The notes: generated by a model not told the origin, from the letters alone. DNA of 64,000 nucleotides from Diphasiastrum complanatum (GCA_029204225.1 CM055103.1:44849970-44913969), one strand, 5' to 3'. Shown: positions 36,578 to 49,482, numbered from the stretch's first letter. A program made the numbers and translations.

Positions 36578-37799
36578 CTTACTAGTAAGATTCTACACAC
36601 AAGATATAGATTTGGTTGAACTTGAAACTCACAAAGGGTTCTAACTTTCAATGTTTCACTCAAATGTTGACTTCTAATCCAACAGATGGACTTGTAATCA
36701 CAATTCTATCACTCCCTCACAAAGCTGGAATGAAGATAAGATGAAGTGAAAACTACTCTCAAGCAAAACTTGGCTATTTTTGGACAACATAGGAAGGTTT
36801 GAATGATAAGTTAAGCTCCGATTCTCTTAGGTATCATAAAAGGTTCACAATGCCTAGTTGATAGATTGTAATGTTTTTTGGTAAGCATTACTTTACAATC
36901 TTTAGGTATACACAAATATATCCAATCACTACTTGAAATTATCTAGGGGCTCAATTCAAATTAGCATAATGTCGTGCATAGTCAAACTTTGGAAAATCTT
37001 CTTCGCCAATTGAAATATTTCTTGCATATAATACAAAAATTTTGGGGTTGATCTTTTGGCGAGCTATTGAAAGTGAGCTTTTTGGGGCAAAATTTAGTTG
37101 GCGAGCTTTTTGTAGCCAAGGAAATTCATCATACTATCCAATATGTAAATACAATCTTTCGTGATGCTGATAAGGTAAATAACCAAACAAGATGCTGGTA
37201 TGTGGCCCATAATACACATTTATGGGCTTTCGCATGACAAAGCTCTTAAATGACAAAGCATACAACAAGATTTAAATACGGAACATAGCTAGTGAACGTC
37301 AGATAACAAAAATGGGGATGTTCAATTACCGTAGTTTTTTATTATAGGTTATAGACTTTTAATATGAACAAAAACACCTTGTTTCTCAAAAGTAAAAGCA
37401 ATAATAGAAAAATATACGCAACAATACAAAAAATCCCTTGATACTCACCGTCATATAACTCATGTAAGATTCTATCATATTACTCGTTCTTTTTTTGAAT
37501 GCAAAAGGCCAGCAACTAAAATCTGGACATTAATTTTCTCCATGTCATGTTCCTCGTGCATGGACATCTTTCAAAACTAAAAGTTACATCACCGATATGT
37601 TCGTAGTTTTGATAGTGCTTGAAGCACCTCAACATTAGTCAATAGGGGTTTTTGGATGTACATGTGGACTCACAAAAACACATAATAGATGTGTTTTCAT
37701 GCCAATATGACTTTCCTTCCACATGCCTCGATTGAAAATCTGCAAATTGTAACATCAAATTCTCTCTTCCTATCATCGTCGAAATGCTCTAAGTGCACT
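36578..37799. other. Non-coding; contains an inverted copy of an integrase-tail repeat
   Basis: Bases about 36940-37140 are the reverse complement of sequence near 51880-52240 (shared phrases AATTAGCATAATGT, CTTCTTCGCCAATTGA, TTTTTGTAGCCAAG). The rest shows nothing recognisable. Confidence 0.6.
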
Positions 37800-38551
37800 T
37801 CAATATATTAAGTTCTGCAGGCTAGGTCCCTCTCCCAAGTGTCTTCCTAATGAACAGGCATGTTGTTTTGCACTTTGTAACAGTGCGTTTGTCATGTCGG
37901 TGACGCAAGCATCGTACAATGAAATTTTTTGGCGCCCTCCTTCTCCAGCTAACCAAGTTCCGTGTTTTGCTTCTAAGAGATTTATCCAAGGAGTGTTAGC
38001 ATCTTCCTCCGCATCTTGTACCTAACATAAATCATATTAGAAGTAAGAACCACAACTCCAATTAACCAATAGCAAATCATTGACTAAGAGGCTATCATGA
38101 ATACCGACACCATGCAATCTCCCCAGTGCGCAATACAGATACTCCACCAGCTCATCCAACTGTCCATTGCTGGGATGTTGGAATCCTTCACTTTACCGGT
38201 TCTCCACCACTAACGAATGACCCTGCATTGTGCCAGTGCCTCTTCTTTGCTTTTAATTGTGCGCCATTTTTCACACGTCGTTCTGAAAGTTTTGATAAAC
38301 ATCCTTAGAGGTTTACGAACTGCCCTCCAATTTGATTGGGTCTCATCTACCATAAAGCCTTGAAAATCCGCAGATGGATTGTTGTTGCATGTGACTACCG
38401 AGTTTAGCATTTTCCAAAATAGTATCTGTGACGTGGTGTCTTCCTGTTTTATTTCACACGTTGTGATTGTTAGCAGTCCCTGCACACTGTGATAACCAAA
38501 CGATGCAGGTCCACCTTCTCTCTTGCTTCCTACTCTCAATAAGATTATCAA
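37800..38551 (-). pseudogene. Transposase-like remnant (Mutator/SWIM-type pattern)
   Basis: The minus strand from 38551 gives SFGYHSVQGLLTITTCEI and FQGFMVDETQSNWRAVRK, the latter like the FMADxAQANWNAVR box of plant Mutator-type transposases. After one stop it gives MDSWMSWWSICIAHWGDC, and then, across a possible intron (acceptor TTATGTTAG near 38023), EEDANTPWINLLEAKHGTW and SLYDACVTDMTN. Stops and frame changes accumulate below 37820. The family call rests on memory of short motifs. No terminal repeats were found. Confidence 0.45.
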
Positions 38552-38700
38552 ACCCTAAACCAAGCCTCCTTCTCCAAGGCTTAACCTACTAGAGAATGGA
38601 GGGTCTGGATTAACTTAAAACCACAATGAATAAACCCTAAACTAAGTCTCATCCTCTAAGGCTTAACCTACTAGAGAATGGAGGGCCTAGATTAACTTAA
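38551..38700. repeat. About 82-bp tandem duplication
   Basis: AACCCTAAACCAAG...TAGAGAATGGAGGGTCTGG is repeated from about 38633 with several mismatches. Confidence 0.8.
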
Positions 38701-39271
38701 CCTGTTGCCAGATTAATAATGTACAATACAATGTGAAGTAACACAATACATGAAACCACACAAGGGAGAACGCTAAGAGAGAAAAGATAGGCATGTATTG
38801 CAAATGAAGTTCTTGTCAAAAATGGACTCTTCCACTCCTATATATACTTGGAGTGCTGGTCATTTACAAAAAGGCACTATGAGACTAACTTAACTTTGAA
38901 TCACATTTGTGCCATGGGACAAACCACCAATAGGCCTTGTGACTAACTTTTACATGCAAATGATTCAACGGATGGTGTACACGAGTTTAGCATTTTTTGA
39001 GACATGACGTTAATGCCACACAAAGGGGTTACTGAACTGCAATGAGATGAAGATGGAGTGGGTGTGATAGGGGGTGTTGTAATCTCGGAAGTGGTGAAGG
39101 TGGATATATGGAAGTGGTTGGATGGATCAAAATTCCTTTGCTCATTACTATCTTTTGGAGCAGTTTTGGCAACAGAGGTTTCCCATTTGATGTTTCTTGT
39201 AGCTATTTCATCCTTTATTTTGTTGCTTCAAGCGCTGAACTATATCAGTGGTATGCTGCGGATGTCGTAGA
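38701..39271. other. Flank of copia 2
   Basis: Contains two overlapping hydrophobic open frames (39058-39359) without a recognised family. The target duplication GTAGA is at 39267-39271. Confidence 0.4.
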
Positions 39272-39921
39272 TGTGAAAGTTTTCAGATCCTTAAGATCTA
39301 ATCAACTTGAAAGATCTTTGGTTAGAAAGAGAAATACACTACCAATCTCACCAATGTAGAAAAATCAACATCCAACACACAAAATGAGATGCAAGCACTA
39401 ATAGAACTTGATTAAACTTGAATGATATGATAAAGTACTCTTGTTGTCCATACAAAATCAGCAAACTACTATCATTCACACGTGTGAAACCGAAAATAGC
39501 ATTTATAAATCATTCTACACATAAAATTGCATGCAATCACCAATATAGTGCACCAATGGATAGTAGAACCCAAGAGAACCATGTATAAGCATGAAATGAG
39601 ATAGAGAAGAGAGAAGACCACTCTCTCCACAAGTTACATCCATTTATAATAGGTTGAAACCCTATTAGGCCACTTGGCTTTCCCTCCAAAATGCTAACCC
39701 TACTATTTTTGGGTCTAGATTCAATGTACCCAACTACTCAAATTTGAATCTCCTAAAACTCGCCTCCAAACTTTTCCACACTTTCAAAAAGTGTTTATTC
39801 AAATGAAATTTAGACTAATCAACTTTGAAAAGTTATTCTCTAAGTCTAAAACAAGTTTTGGCCTCAATATGCCAAATATGGAAATATTGACAAAATGATC
39901 AAACTAGTTGAATCTTTCATA
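39272..39921 (-). repeat. Copia 2 3' LTR
   Basis: 650 bp. Starts TGTGAAAGTTTTCAG; ends GTTGAATCTTTCATA. Confidence 0.92.
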
Positions 39922-42239
39922 CTCCCTCTTCAACCACTTTTAGCATAGACTTTGATAACACTCCAAGTGATGTCATATGCTTCATGAACAAGACCTTTCC
40001 CAATGCTTTGGTGAAGATATCAGTTACACATTCCCTTGAAGACACATGTTGAAGCTCCACCTCCTTTGCAATGACTTGCTCCCTCACAAAATGATATTGC
40101 ACCTCAATATGCTTGCTCCTAGCATGAAAGATAGGATTGGATGCCAACCTTTGGGCTGATTGATTGTCACAAAAAATGATTGGGCTCTTTGAAAAATCTA
40201 GCAAGTGAAAATCCTTGATCATCCTCTTGATCCATACTATCTCCTTTGTGCAATGTGTAAGAGCTTTGTACTCGGCCTCAATAGATGACAATAAGATAGT
40301 GGCTTGTTTCTTTGACATCCATGATATAGCTCCATCACCTATGAAAATACAATGAGCACTAATGGATTTCCTATCCATTACATCTCCAGCATAGTTCGAA
40401 TCTGAAAATCCAAAAAGATTAGGTGATGATCTCTCATACAATATGCCAAAATCTCAAGTTCGAATGATGTACCTCAAAACTCGCTTTTCTAGCTTCCAAT
40501 GCTCCTCACTAGGATCTTGCATGAATTTACACAATCTTCCAACACAATAGATTAGATCTGGTCTAGTAATGGTTAGATAGATGAGTGAACCAACTAGCTT
40601 CCTATAGAGAATAAGGAGATCCAAACATTGAAATCTTCTTTGCATCATTTTACAACTAGTAATGATGAGATAAAAACTACATTTCAATCCATGCGTATCT
40701 CATATTTGTCTCTTGTTAAAGATATGCATGTGCTCAACAAAAAGGTCATAAACAACAAGAGGAAAAGACTGGTAACCAAGGATATATGTGATCTATCATC
40801 TAGAAAATGTTATAAAAAACGAAGGATCTTTCATTACCTCTTATAGTTAGCTTTACATGAGACTCCATAGGTGTATCACTAGCTTTTGCATCTACCATAT
40901 GAAATCTTTCTAGAATAGAATTAGCATATTTCTCTTGACAAATAAAAGTAGATTGAGAAGATATAATGACTTCTATTCCCAAAATGTAATGCAAATTACC
41001 AAGATCATGCACCTCAAACTCCTTCTTAAGAGCATTAATCTTGATATCCTCCACATCTTGATTGTCTCCACCACTCAAGATGATATCATCCACATAGATT
41101 AGAAAGATAGTAACATCATTTCCAGCAAACCTATAATAAAGTGAATGATCATACTCACTCATAACAAAGCCTTGAGAGAGTAAAAAAGTGTTAAGCTTAG
41201 CATACCAACTCCTTGGTGCTTGCTTAAGGCCATACAAACTCTTTTGTAGTAGACACACATGATTTGGTTTTGTTGATGAAATGTAGCTCTCGGGTTGCTC
41301 CATATACACTTCCTCCTCAAGATCACCATCATTCAATAATGCATTTGAAATGTCCATTTGCCATAGATCCCATCCATAAAGTGTACCAAGTGAAATGATG
41401 AGTCGAATGCTTACCATCTTTGCCACGGGTGCAAAGGTCTCATCATAGTCAATCCCTTGTTGTTGAGCATATCCTTTTGCCACTAACCTTGTCTTGTACT
41501 TGTTGATAGATCCATTTTGGTTTGTCTTCACCTTGAAGATCCATTTGCATCCAATAGCTTTCTTATTTTTAGGCAACTCCACCAATCTCCATGTTGCATT
41601 CTTCATAAGAGCTTGATACTCAAGATCCATTGCTTGGATCCACTCATTTTCTTTCCTTGCTTCATCTACACTTGTAGGCTCATCAAAAGAGGTTAGGAAA
41701 GCAACATAATTTTCAGAAACTACTTGCTCACCCTTTTGATCATATGTGAGCCTTGAAGGTACTTGTATTTCTCTCGATGTTCTCCTTGGCTTTTGACTTG
41801 ATGAAGGTCCATCATCATCACCATCCAAAGTAGGATCCTTTTCATCTACATCAAGAATGTTAGATCCATACACACTACCATTAATCATGCTTGAAGACAC
41901 TTCTGGAATGTTCCCCTCATCAAAAATGACATCTCTACCAACAATCACTTTGTTAGTAGAAGGAATGTAAACCTTGTAGGCTTTACTCACCTCACTATAT
42001 CCAACAAAAATACCTCTTCTTGAAGATGGATCCTCCTTAGTCCTATCATCAAGAGTAATGTTGACATAGCATGTGCATCCAAAGGTTCTTAGAAAGTTGA
42101 CACTCGGCCTCTTCTTGAATAGCATCTCAAAAGGTGTCCTTCCATCCAAAATAGCACTCAGCCACCTATTGCACAAGATATTGGCACACAGCAAAGCTTG
42201 ATCCCAAAATGGTTTGTCAAGATTAGCACTTAACCTCAT
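39922..42239 (-). pseudogene. Copia 2 integrase C-terminus, reverse transcriptase and RNase H
   Basis: The frame 42239-40800 begins in integrase (LDKPFWDQALLCANILCNR), passes the integrase tail (FGCTCYVNITLDDRTKEDP; VIVGRDVIF) and enters RT: WKWIFKVKTN-type entry, RLVAKGYAQQQGIDYDETFAPV, YGLKQAPRSWY and catalytic YVDD (LIYVDDIILSGG). It is lost near 40800. The next homologous piece (RKLVGSLIYLTITRPD, 40687-40454) follows about 100 bases of unrelated sequence. RNase H is at 40441-39917 (FSDSNYAGDVMDRKS; LSSIEAEYKAL; FCDNQSAQRLA; HVSSRECVTDIFTKAL). The catalytic residues are mostly kept but the gene is broken. Confidence 0.9.
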
Positions 42240-42985
42240 AGCTTTAGCACTTTCACATAAAATCCTATTCTTTCAGCCACTCCATTTTGTTGTGGGGTCC
42301 TTAATGTTGTATACTCCCTCTTGATTCCATGCTCATCACAAAAGGCCTTGAACTTGGTAGATATGTACTCACCACCATTGTCACTCCTTAAGCACTTGAT
42401 ATTTGTGGAAAATTGGTTCTCCCTTGCAATCTTGAACTTGATAAAGATATCATACACTTCATCCTTGCTCTTTAGCAGCAAACTTGGCAAAGTCTTTTGA
42501 ATATAAATACTTTGAACAATGTTAGCATGAGCATCCAACAAGCTATTAAGAATCACTTGAATAAGCTCTCCTTCCTTAATGCTTTCATCAATGCAAGCCA
42601 ACTCATCATTCAATGCTTTCATTCTCAAAACAAAAGTACTTGGAGTTTCTTCATTCTTTTGCAAACAAGAAAAGATTTGCCTTCTTAGAGTCAACACTCT
42701 AGAAGTAGACTTGGATTCATAAAGCTTTTTCAATGAATTCCAAGCTTCCAAAGATTATGTGCACTTACCAACTTCCTTGAGAAGCTCATTGGTAACATTC
42801 ATCTTTATCATGTGTAGAGGCTTCTTGGCCCTCTGATCATACCTCACTTGATCTTGTTGTGTTGCTGGTCTCTCCTCCAAACCTACAACAATATCCAAAT
42901 CATCATTCATCTCAAGAAGTGACTCCATCCTCACTTTCCAAAATGATTAGTTGCTTGAGGTAAGCCTATCATTGGCTTCCAACAT
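42236..42985 (-). pseudogene. Copia 2 gag joined in frame to integrase
   Basis: The gag N-terminus (WKVRMESLLEMNDD, stop near 42755) continues into EAWNSLKKLYESKSTSRVLTL and the rest of the UBN2-type gag. After QKTLPSLLL it changes directly to integrase sequence (SKDEVYDIFIKFKIARENQ; CLRSDNGGEYIS; TPQQNGVAER). The zinc knuckle, protease and integrase N-terminal domain are missing, while the reading frame stays open across the joint. Confidence 0.85.
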
Positions 42986-43587
42986 GACTCCAATTGAGGT
43001 TACCACGTAGCAATGACTTGGTCTTTTTTTTCAACCTGTTTCAATGCACAAGGAACTCTTTTGAACAACAACAAATGCTTTCAAAAGAAATCACCAAGAT
43101 TTGAAACTATCTCACAAATTCTCTTCTAGCACTTATACCAAGAAAATCAACACATAGAATCATGGAATCCTGATCAACCTATGATTTATCCTCAATCTAA
43201 TGACTATTGCTACTTCCTAAGATTGAAACACACTCAAATGAAGTCCAACAATCTCACTATCTAGAGATCCAATTAAAACTAGAGTTTTGACAAAATCACA
43301 AAAAATTGACTATTCCAATCTACCAATGCTGAAAATCTGATATGCAATCTATTAGCCACCATTAGGCTGATCCATTGATCCAAAAATTGGCCAAATCCAG
43401 TATGTGAAATAAAAAATCAGAACTGATCAAGTTTGTAGACCTATATAGGATTTTGATCTACAAAAGATCCAATCTACAAAAGCAAAAAACTCGATTTTGG
43501 TGTAGAATCCTCTCTAGCATGCTCTAGCCTTGATATCTTCACCAAATCATTGATAGATCTGATTTCCTCCTTCATAACCTGAAACAC

Positions 43588-43601
43588 AAGCTCTGATACC
43601 A
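43588..43601 (-). promoter_or_regulatory. Copia 2 primer-binding site
   Basis: Minus-strand TGGTATCAGAGCTT directly next to the 5' LTR; initiator Met-tRNA type. Confidence 0.88.
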
Positions 43602-44229
43602 TGTGAAAGTTTTCAGATCCTTAAGATCCAATCAACTTGAAATATCTTTGGTTAGAAAGAGAAATACAATACCAATCTCACCAATGTAGAAAAATCAGCA
43701 TCTACACACAAAATAGAATGCAAACTCTAATAGAACTTGATAAAACATGAATCAAAATGTAATGTACTATTGCTTTATGTACAAAACCAGCAAGCTACTG
43801 TATTTCACAAGTGTGGATCCAAAAATAGCAAATGTAGATCATTCTACACATAGAATTGCAAGCAATCACAAGTAGAACCCAAGAGAACATGTATAAGTAT
43901 GAAATGAGATAGTGAAGAGAGAAGTTATGTCTATCCATGAGTTACATCCTTTTATAATAGGTCCAAACCATATTTGGCCACTTGGTTTTCTCACCAAAAT
44001 GTAAACCCTACTATTTTTGGGTCTAGATTCAATGTACCCAACTATTCAAATTTGAATCTTCTAAAACTCACCTCCAAACTTTCCCACACTTTCAAAAAAT
44101 GTTTATTCAAATGAAATTTAGACTAATGAACTTTGAAAAATTATTCTCTAAGTCTAAAACAAGTTTTGGCCTCAATATGCCAAATATGAAAATATTGACA
44201 AAATATTCAAACTAGTTGAATCTTTCACA
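43602..44229 (-). repeat. Copia 2 5' LTR
   Basis: 628 bp, TGTGAAAG...CTTTCACA, homologous to 39272-39921. Confidence 0.92.
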
Positions 44230-45389
44230 ATAGATTTGTCTGCTTCCCGAAGTATTGTAGTTGGTAAACGAGAGCAAGTTCAGATTGATCCATCGGAGAG
44301 GAATGAGGATTTGAGACAAGGATGAGGGAAGTGAGATGAAGCTTCAAGATGTATTATATGGTGGAACATGAGGGAATGAATGGATGGAAAAAAGAAATGA
44401 GATGAGTCTTGTGTGATTTTCCATATCTGTCCATAATATAACCAATGCTCTTTGTACAATTCTCCATGGAATCATCATTGCTCGCTGTGCACTCAAAACT
44501 TCAATCTCTGATTGACTTGAGATTCCTTCAGTTTACATAGGCCGATGGGATTTCACACGTTGATGACTTGTGCTTCTTGTGGCCACTACAAATGATTGAA
44601 TGGATGATGTACAACAACGGTAGTATGGGCTTGAGACACGATTGACCACTACTCAATATACATTTTTCCAATGAAACATCGTTGTTGGCATTGGTAGGAA
44701 CACTTGTCGGCTACGTCGGGTTGCACATAGCTTTTTGCTTATGCCCTTTACTGGTACAAGTTGCCACTTTATTGATGATGTGATGGCCATGGTGATGCAG
44801 TTGGAAAAGTGTGGATATCATATCGCTTACGTAAAACCAACTGCTTATTGAAAATGGTGTTGGTGGTGTTGTCGTGAATATTCCATCTTGTTGGGAAGAT
44901 GGATCTTTTGCTGGATCACGAATGCAGCCCTATAATGTGTTCCATTTGTTTTGAAATAGAACATTGACGATAAAGTGCATGGACTATTTCTTTTCTTGGT
45001 TGAGTGTTGTTGTAGTCATTTGTGTAAGCTGTGGAAGTGGATACAAATGACAATCCTTGTGAAACTGCAATTGTAGAGGCTGGAATAGAATTGCCGATGA
45101 AATATCACCTACAGTTCACACCAAACCATACAACAATAGAACAAACAAACAGGCAGCAACAAACGACATAGTTGACAGGACAAAACTTGAAATAAAAGAC
45201 AAAAAATGAAAAATTATAACAAATAACTCTATAGAAGAAAAATGACTCGCACAAACCTGGAAATGACTTGCACAGGTTTGAAAGGTTTCCAAAAGAACTA
45301 GAAATGATTTGCACAAGGGAACAATGTAAAAACAAGTCAAAAATGACTCGCACACCTGACTGAAGGTTGAGTAATTTGCACAACAAACC
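44230..45389. other. Non-coding between copia elements
   Basis: No domain recognised. At 45230-45360 a short phrase (GAAATGACTTGCACA and variants) repeats about five times. Confidence 0.45.
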
Positions 45390-46560
45390 GTGATGTTGTA
45401 TTCTACTTCTGTAGAAGAAAGTGCGATAGAGGTTTGCTTACGACTGTTCCATGAGATAAGACCGCCGTTGAAGAAAAATGTAAATCCAGATGTGGACTTA
45501 CGATTGTCTACATCTCCTCCCCAGCTTGCATCATAATATCCACTTTTTCATCTTTTTTGTCTATGGAAATTTACTTGTATTTATGCGGATAGTCATGTTA
45601 TTTGCCTGTCTTATTTTTCATGTAACTATGCAGACTGTGCGACAATATGAGTAAATATGCAGCATGAATGGAGGCAGATTAAAATGGGATTTAGGAGAGT
45701 AAAGAAGATAAATCCAACAGAAGTTAGAACCATTGAACTTGTCAATGACTCTAGCTTCACTGAGTGATGAAGATGAAGAGCTACCTATATGAGACATGAT
45801 AACAGTATACAAATAGAACAAACTTAATCTCTCGGTTTATTTGAACGATGCTCTAATACCAATCTGATGGAGCAAGGGAGATAGGAAGAATGAGAATGGA
45901 GAAGAGAGCAAGAATATTGCGAAACAGCTCTCCCGTTCTAATTGGCTGCTAGGTGCAAAAACAATCTAATAGATAGCTTTTGCTAAAGATGATCATAGCT
46001 TTATGCGTTCTGATTGCCCAATAGGATTTTAAAAATAATTCACGCTCTAAAAACAAGAGTACAGTCCACCGAAGTGATTAGAGATGGTTTGTATGTGGTA
46101 GTACTGAAATCGGATTCAATGTGAAGTATAGTTCTTAAATAAATGGAAGAGCAATATGATATCACGAGTTTCTCAAGCGTCAAAGACAGCCATCGTCTGA
46201 TCAGAAACTGAGGAGTCGTGGACGTCCGTGTTCTGATCAGAGTGAGTAAACAAGCGCAATCAAATAGCAATGAAAGTGCATTTAATCACAACAAGCATTC
46301 ATCTATGTTGTACACAGATAAAAATGTGCTACTACTATATTACACTGAAGCACAATACAAATATCAATTACAACCAAAATTGACGGCGTAATTGGGAGGC
46401 TCAAATAATACGTCTCATGAACGGAACAACTCCTATAATCTGTGCTGGGATGATCTATTTATAGATTGCATCCATGTATTAACTACAATAAATGATTGTC
46501 ACCTAATTAGGTAAGTCGTTGTACTTGGAAGTATATGGCTTATGTGACAACTGTACATAG
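45390..46560 (-). mobile_element. Ty1/copia deletion derivative 3
   Basis: Reading the minus strand: a probable LTR whose inner edge is at 45865 (TGATGGAGC), a primer-binding site TTGGTATTAGAGC (45852-45864), a gag start (MSHIGSSSSSSLSEARV; KFNGSNFC) at about 45800, then after about 150 bases an RNase H piece (ASWGGDVDNRKSTSGF, ISWNSRKQTSIALSSTEVEY) at 45545-45415. Everything between the gag start and RNase H is deleted. The outer LTR limit is uncertain. Confidence 0.75.
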
Positions 46561-46835
46561 TGTATACTGTCAACCCATAGGGAATGTTGACGTGGACGAG
46601 GGCATTGCAAATTCTCTCACTTCGCTTTATAAGGGAAGTGGCTTTCTCTCACTTCGCAAATTTGGGAAGTGGCTGGGAACATTCCTCGTTCAAAGTGGAT
46701 GACCTTCGACATTTTTCTCTCTCTTCGAAATTCTGCGAAAAAGGCGAAGGCGTCTTTAAAACAGTTTATCATGAAAATAGATGACCTTCGGAAATTTTTT
46801 TCTCTCTTCGGAAAAATGCGAAAAAGTCGAAGGTG
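46561..46835. other. Tandemly similar CTTCGAA/CTTCGCA segments, no gene
   Basis: Short repeats (TTTTCTCTCTTCG-AAA, GATGACCTTCG) after the gypsy protease. Pol is absent. Confidence 0.5.
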
Positions 46836-49482
46836 TTAAAACTTTTGAACTATGCAAGTGTCACATTTCGGGGAAATGTGAAAGAGATGATTCACAGGGA
46901 TGAGTTCATCTTCAAGCGGGTCTGGTATGGGCTCCGTTGATATCCAAGATACATTCAGCACATTTAGTGGAAAAGTGATCGGTGTATCCAAAGTTCGATC
47001 CAATAATGAGATCTCGTTCAGATCGAGTTGATTATCTTGTTGACACATATAGCCTGCTGTATAATCAATCGTTGCAAGAGCTTGATTTGAGTTGACAGTA
47101 CCGATTTGAGAGTCGTAATGAACTCCCCAATTTTTTATTGGTCGATCACAAGTATGATCCGTTGTTGATGAATCATCATCCTCTTTTTGAGCCACTGGTT
47201 TGATAGTCCAAGTTACAGGATCAACTTTGACTGCTCGTTCGTGATTTTCAAAAGTGATTTTTCCTGTATCCCAGTTATGAACTACTTGTGCAACTCGTAA
47301 CCATGGGCGTCCCAATAGGACTTGGTAGACATTTGGTGCTTCCGGTAAGTCCATCACTACGAAAGTAATGGTGAACTATACTTCGGCAATTCTAACAGGT
47401 ATATCTTCAACCATTTTCTAAAGACCTCAAACTATCGTTTGATCAGCCAACTTAATGGCAAAAGTCGCAGACTTCATCTTTGTAAGGCCCCACTTTGCAC
47501 ATAGCTTTGTAGAAATCAAGTTAACTCCCAAACCGCCATCTATCACGATTGCCTCTTTAAAAAATTGCTTATGTTGTATCGACAGGGTGATATTTTTTTG
47601 CTCACTTTCCCAGCTGCTCCAACATGGAATACTTTATTAGATTCTTCAAATCTGGCACAAAAAAGTAGTTCTTGATGGACTTCTGGTTTAGTTTGAGTTA
47701 ACTTCTACGCTAATACTTCCTTTGCGTTTGGCACCAACTTCAAGAACTCTCCCAACGTAATATTGATCTTACTAGAAAAAATACTCATGAGGAGTTCTAT
47801 TTGTGGCGCTTCCGGTTTAGTCATCTTGGAGGGTTCTTCATGATGATGCAACTAAGCATTCATATCTATACGTGGATTATTCGGTGGTTGCACTGGTGAA
47901 GAACGAACTGCGGCTGCAGCTCTAGCGGCTTCAAGCTCCTCTTCTTCCTGCAAATGTTTAATCCATTGCCTCTTATCCTAGTACCTTCAATTTTTTGAAT
48001 GGAGATTTGAATAGACTCCAGATGTTGTTGATATATCAGTTAATGATATAGAATCAGCAGGTATTGAATCTGCTACACGTTCTTTTTGCTTCTGTGCTCT
48101 GGTAACGACCATCAAGGGTACACTTGGTTCAGTCTGAGTTGTTGGTCTTTGCTTAATTGTTATCAAATTCATAGGAGTTTTGACCTATGGCAGCTTCGGC
48201 CTTGCTGGACACTCCTTGTAGCAATGCCCATAACCATAGTCACGACAGAATGGTACAAATTTGTCTTTGTTTGGACATTCTGCAACTCTGTGATTTTCTC
48301 GACATGCAAAGCATCCAAGCGGCGCTCTGATCCAATTTCTAGATGCTTGTTGTTGTGCGGTAGCATAAATAGCATACTGTTTTGAAGGTCCACTTTCATT
48401 ATCATAACTCCATTGCTCGGTACCTCTGTAAGGTTTTGGTTCCATCAAATTAGCCGGAGGAACCGGTTGTGTCAGTGGGGCTGACAAAGCTAATCTCTCC
48501 GGATACCCAAGATGATGTTTGGCTGTAGGATCCTTTCCATAAAGGGGTTCCCGATATCCCATTTGGGCATATCATTGTTGGATAATCCAAGGATTAAAGT
48601 TGCAATAAGCAGTCTCATGATCAGGTGAATTGCACAGATGAAAAATATTGGTTTCTTTTCATTTTTTCAATTGAGGAGATTCATTTGCTGTGTGATTGCC
48701 CGTACAAATGGAACACCAAAAATTTTTCCTAGTAGGAAAAGTCTTAATAAAATTCTCAGGTTCCTTGTTTGCTTTCCCATGGAAATCTTCCAATACTTTG
48801 ATCTTCTCATCAAGTTGTGACTGCAACTTTTCCATCTGTTTCTGCGGGTTCTTCTTGAGTTTCTCGAACTCATTGAGCATCATCTCTATAGTAGCGTTGA
48901 TATTCATTGATGCGATAGTGGTGGATGTCATAGTGGTCTGCCCTGTTGTATAAGACAACATACCAGTATTCGGCTCATCATCTAAATCTTCATTCTCCTC
49001 CCATATTGCATCGTCCATAGCGTTTTGCAAAATTGCGTACTCATTATGGCGTTTCTCAACTCACGTTTGATCCTCACATAATCATGGCATTTTCGTTAAT
49101 AAATCAGGTTCGCACTCAGATCTAAGACGTTTTACCCGTTCAATGTAATCTCGAACCATTTCGCACTTTCTCAATTTAATTACTTCAATATAAACTTCCG
49201 AGATTTGAACCGTGTGATAAGTGCTCGTTCAGTTTCCCAATTCATATGCTCAGTTCCATCTTTATTATAATACCAATCTTGTGCTGCACCCGTTAAGGCC
49301 ATTGGAAATACCTTAAGTTTATCTTGAGGAAAAACTTCGCCATAGACTTCACAAGATTCAGCATAGATTTGGAGCAATATAGCTGGATCCATTAATCCAT
49401 TGTATTTGGGTAGATCCAACCGAGGTGATCTCCTAACAATGATTGGATTGACTTCCTGAGGAGAACCTCCAAGAGCAGCCAT
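46836..49482 (-). pseudogene. Ty3/gypsy gag-protease (copy M), decayed; pol missing
   Basis: From 49482: gag capsid (RSPRLDLPKYNGLMDP; AESCEVYGEVFPQDKL; GAAQDWYYN). Then an acidic linker and coiled coil (NAMDDAIWEENEDLDDEP; QMEKLQSQLDEKIKVLEDF), a Cys-rich box (FWCSICTGNHTANE), a further pair of knuckles (CFACRENHRVAEC; CRDYGYGHCYKEC), a linker (MVVTRAQKQKERV) and a protease. The protease is frame-broken at its start; the site reads VIDGGLGVNLI where D-S-G is usual, then LLGRPWLRVAQVVHNWDTGKI to 46836. The domain order and sequence parallel copies N1 and N2, so they are related families. RT, RNase H and integrase are gone. Confidence 0.85.

Larger units (their letters stand above)
39272..44229 (-). 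mobile_element. Ty1/copia element 2, full-length ends, decayed
   Basis: LTRs 39272-39921 and 43602-44229 share TGTGAAAG...CTTTCA(C/T)A ends and are clearly homologous, but differ by many substitutions and gaps (650 versus 628 bp). Target duplication is GTAGA/ATAGA (4 of 5). A primer-binding site abuts the upstream LTR and a purine tract (GAAGAGGGAG) abuts the downstream LTR. The coding region runs gag-(deletion)-integrase-RT-RNase H with several breaks. Older than the chromovirus, judging by LTR divergence. Confidence 0.93.

Noticed and set aside
39058-39359. Hydrophobic 70-83 codon frames as a membrane-protein gene
   Set aside because: Two overlapping frames with similar length, no known family, cut by the copia LTR; insufficient support.
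45105-45386. 93-codon Cys/Phe-rich minus-strand frame
   Set aside because: Low-complexity translation of AT-rich repeats next to a copia RNase H fragment; no motif.
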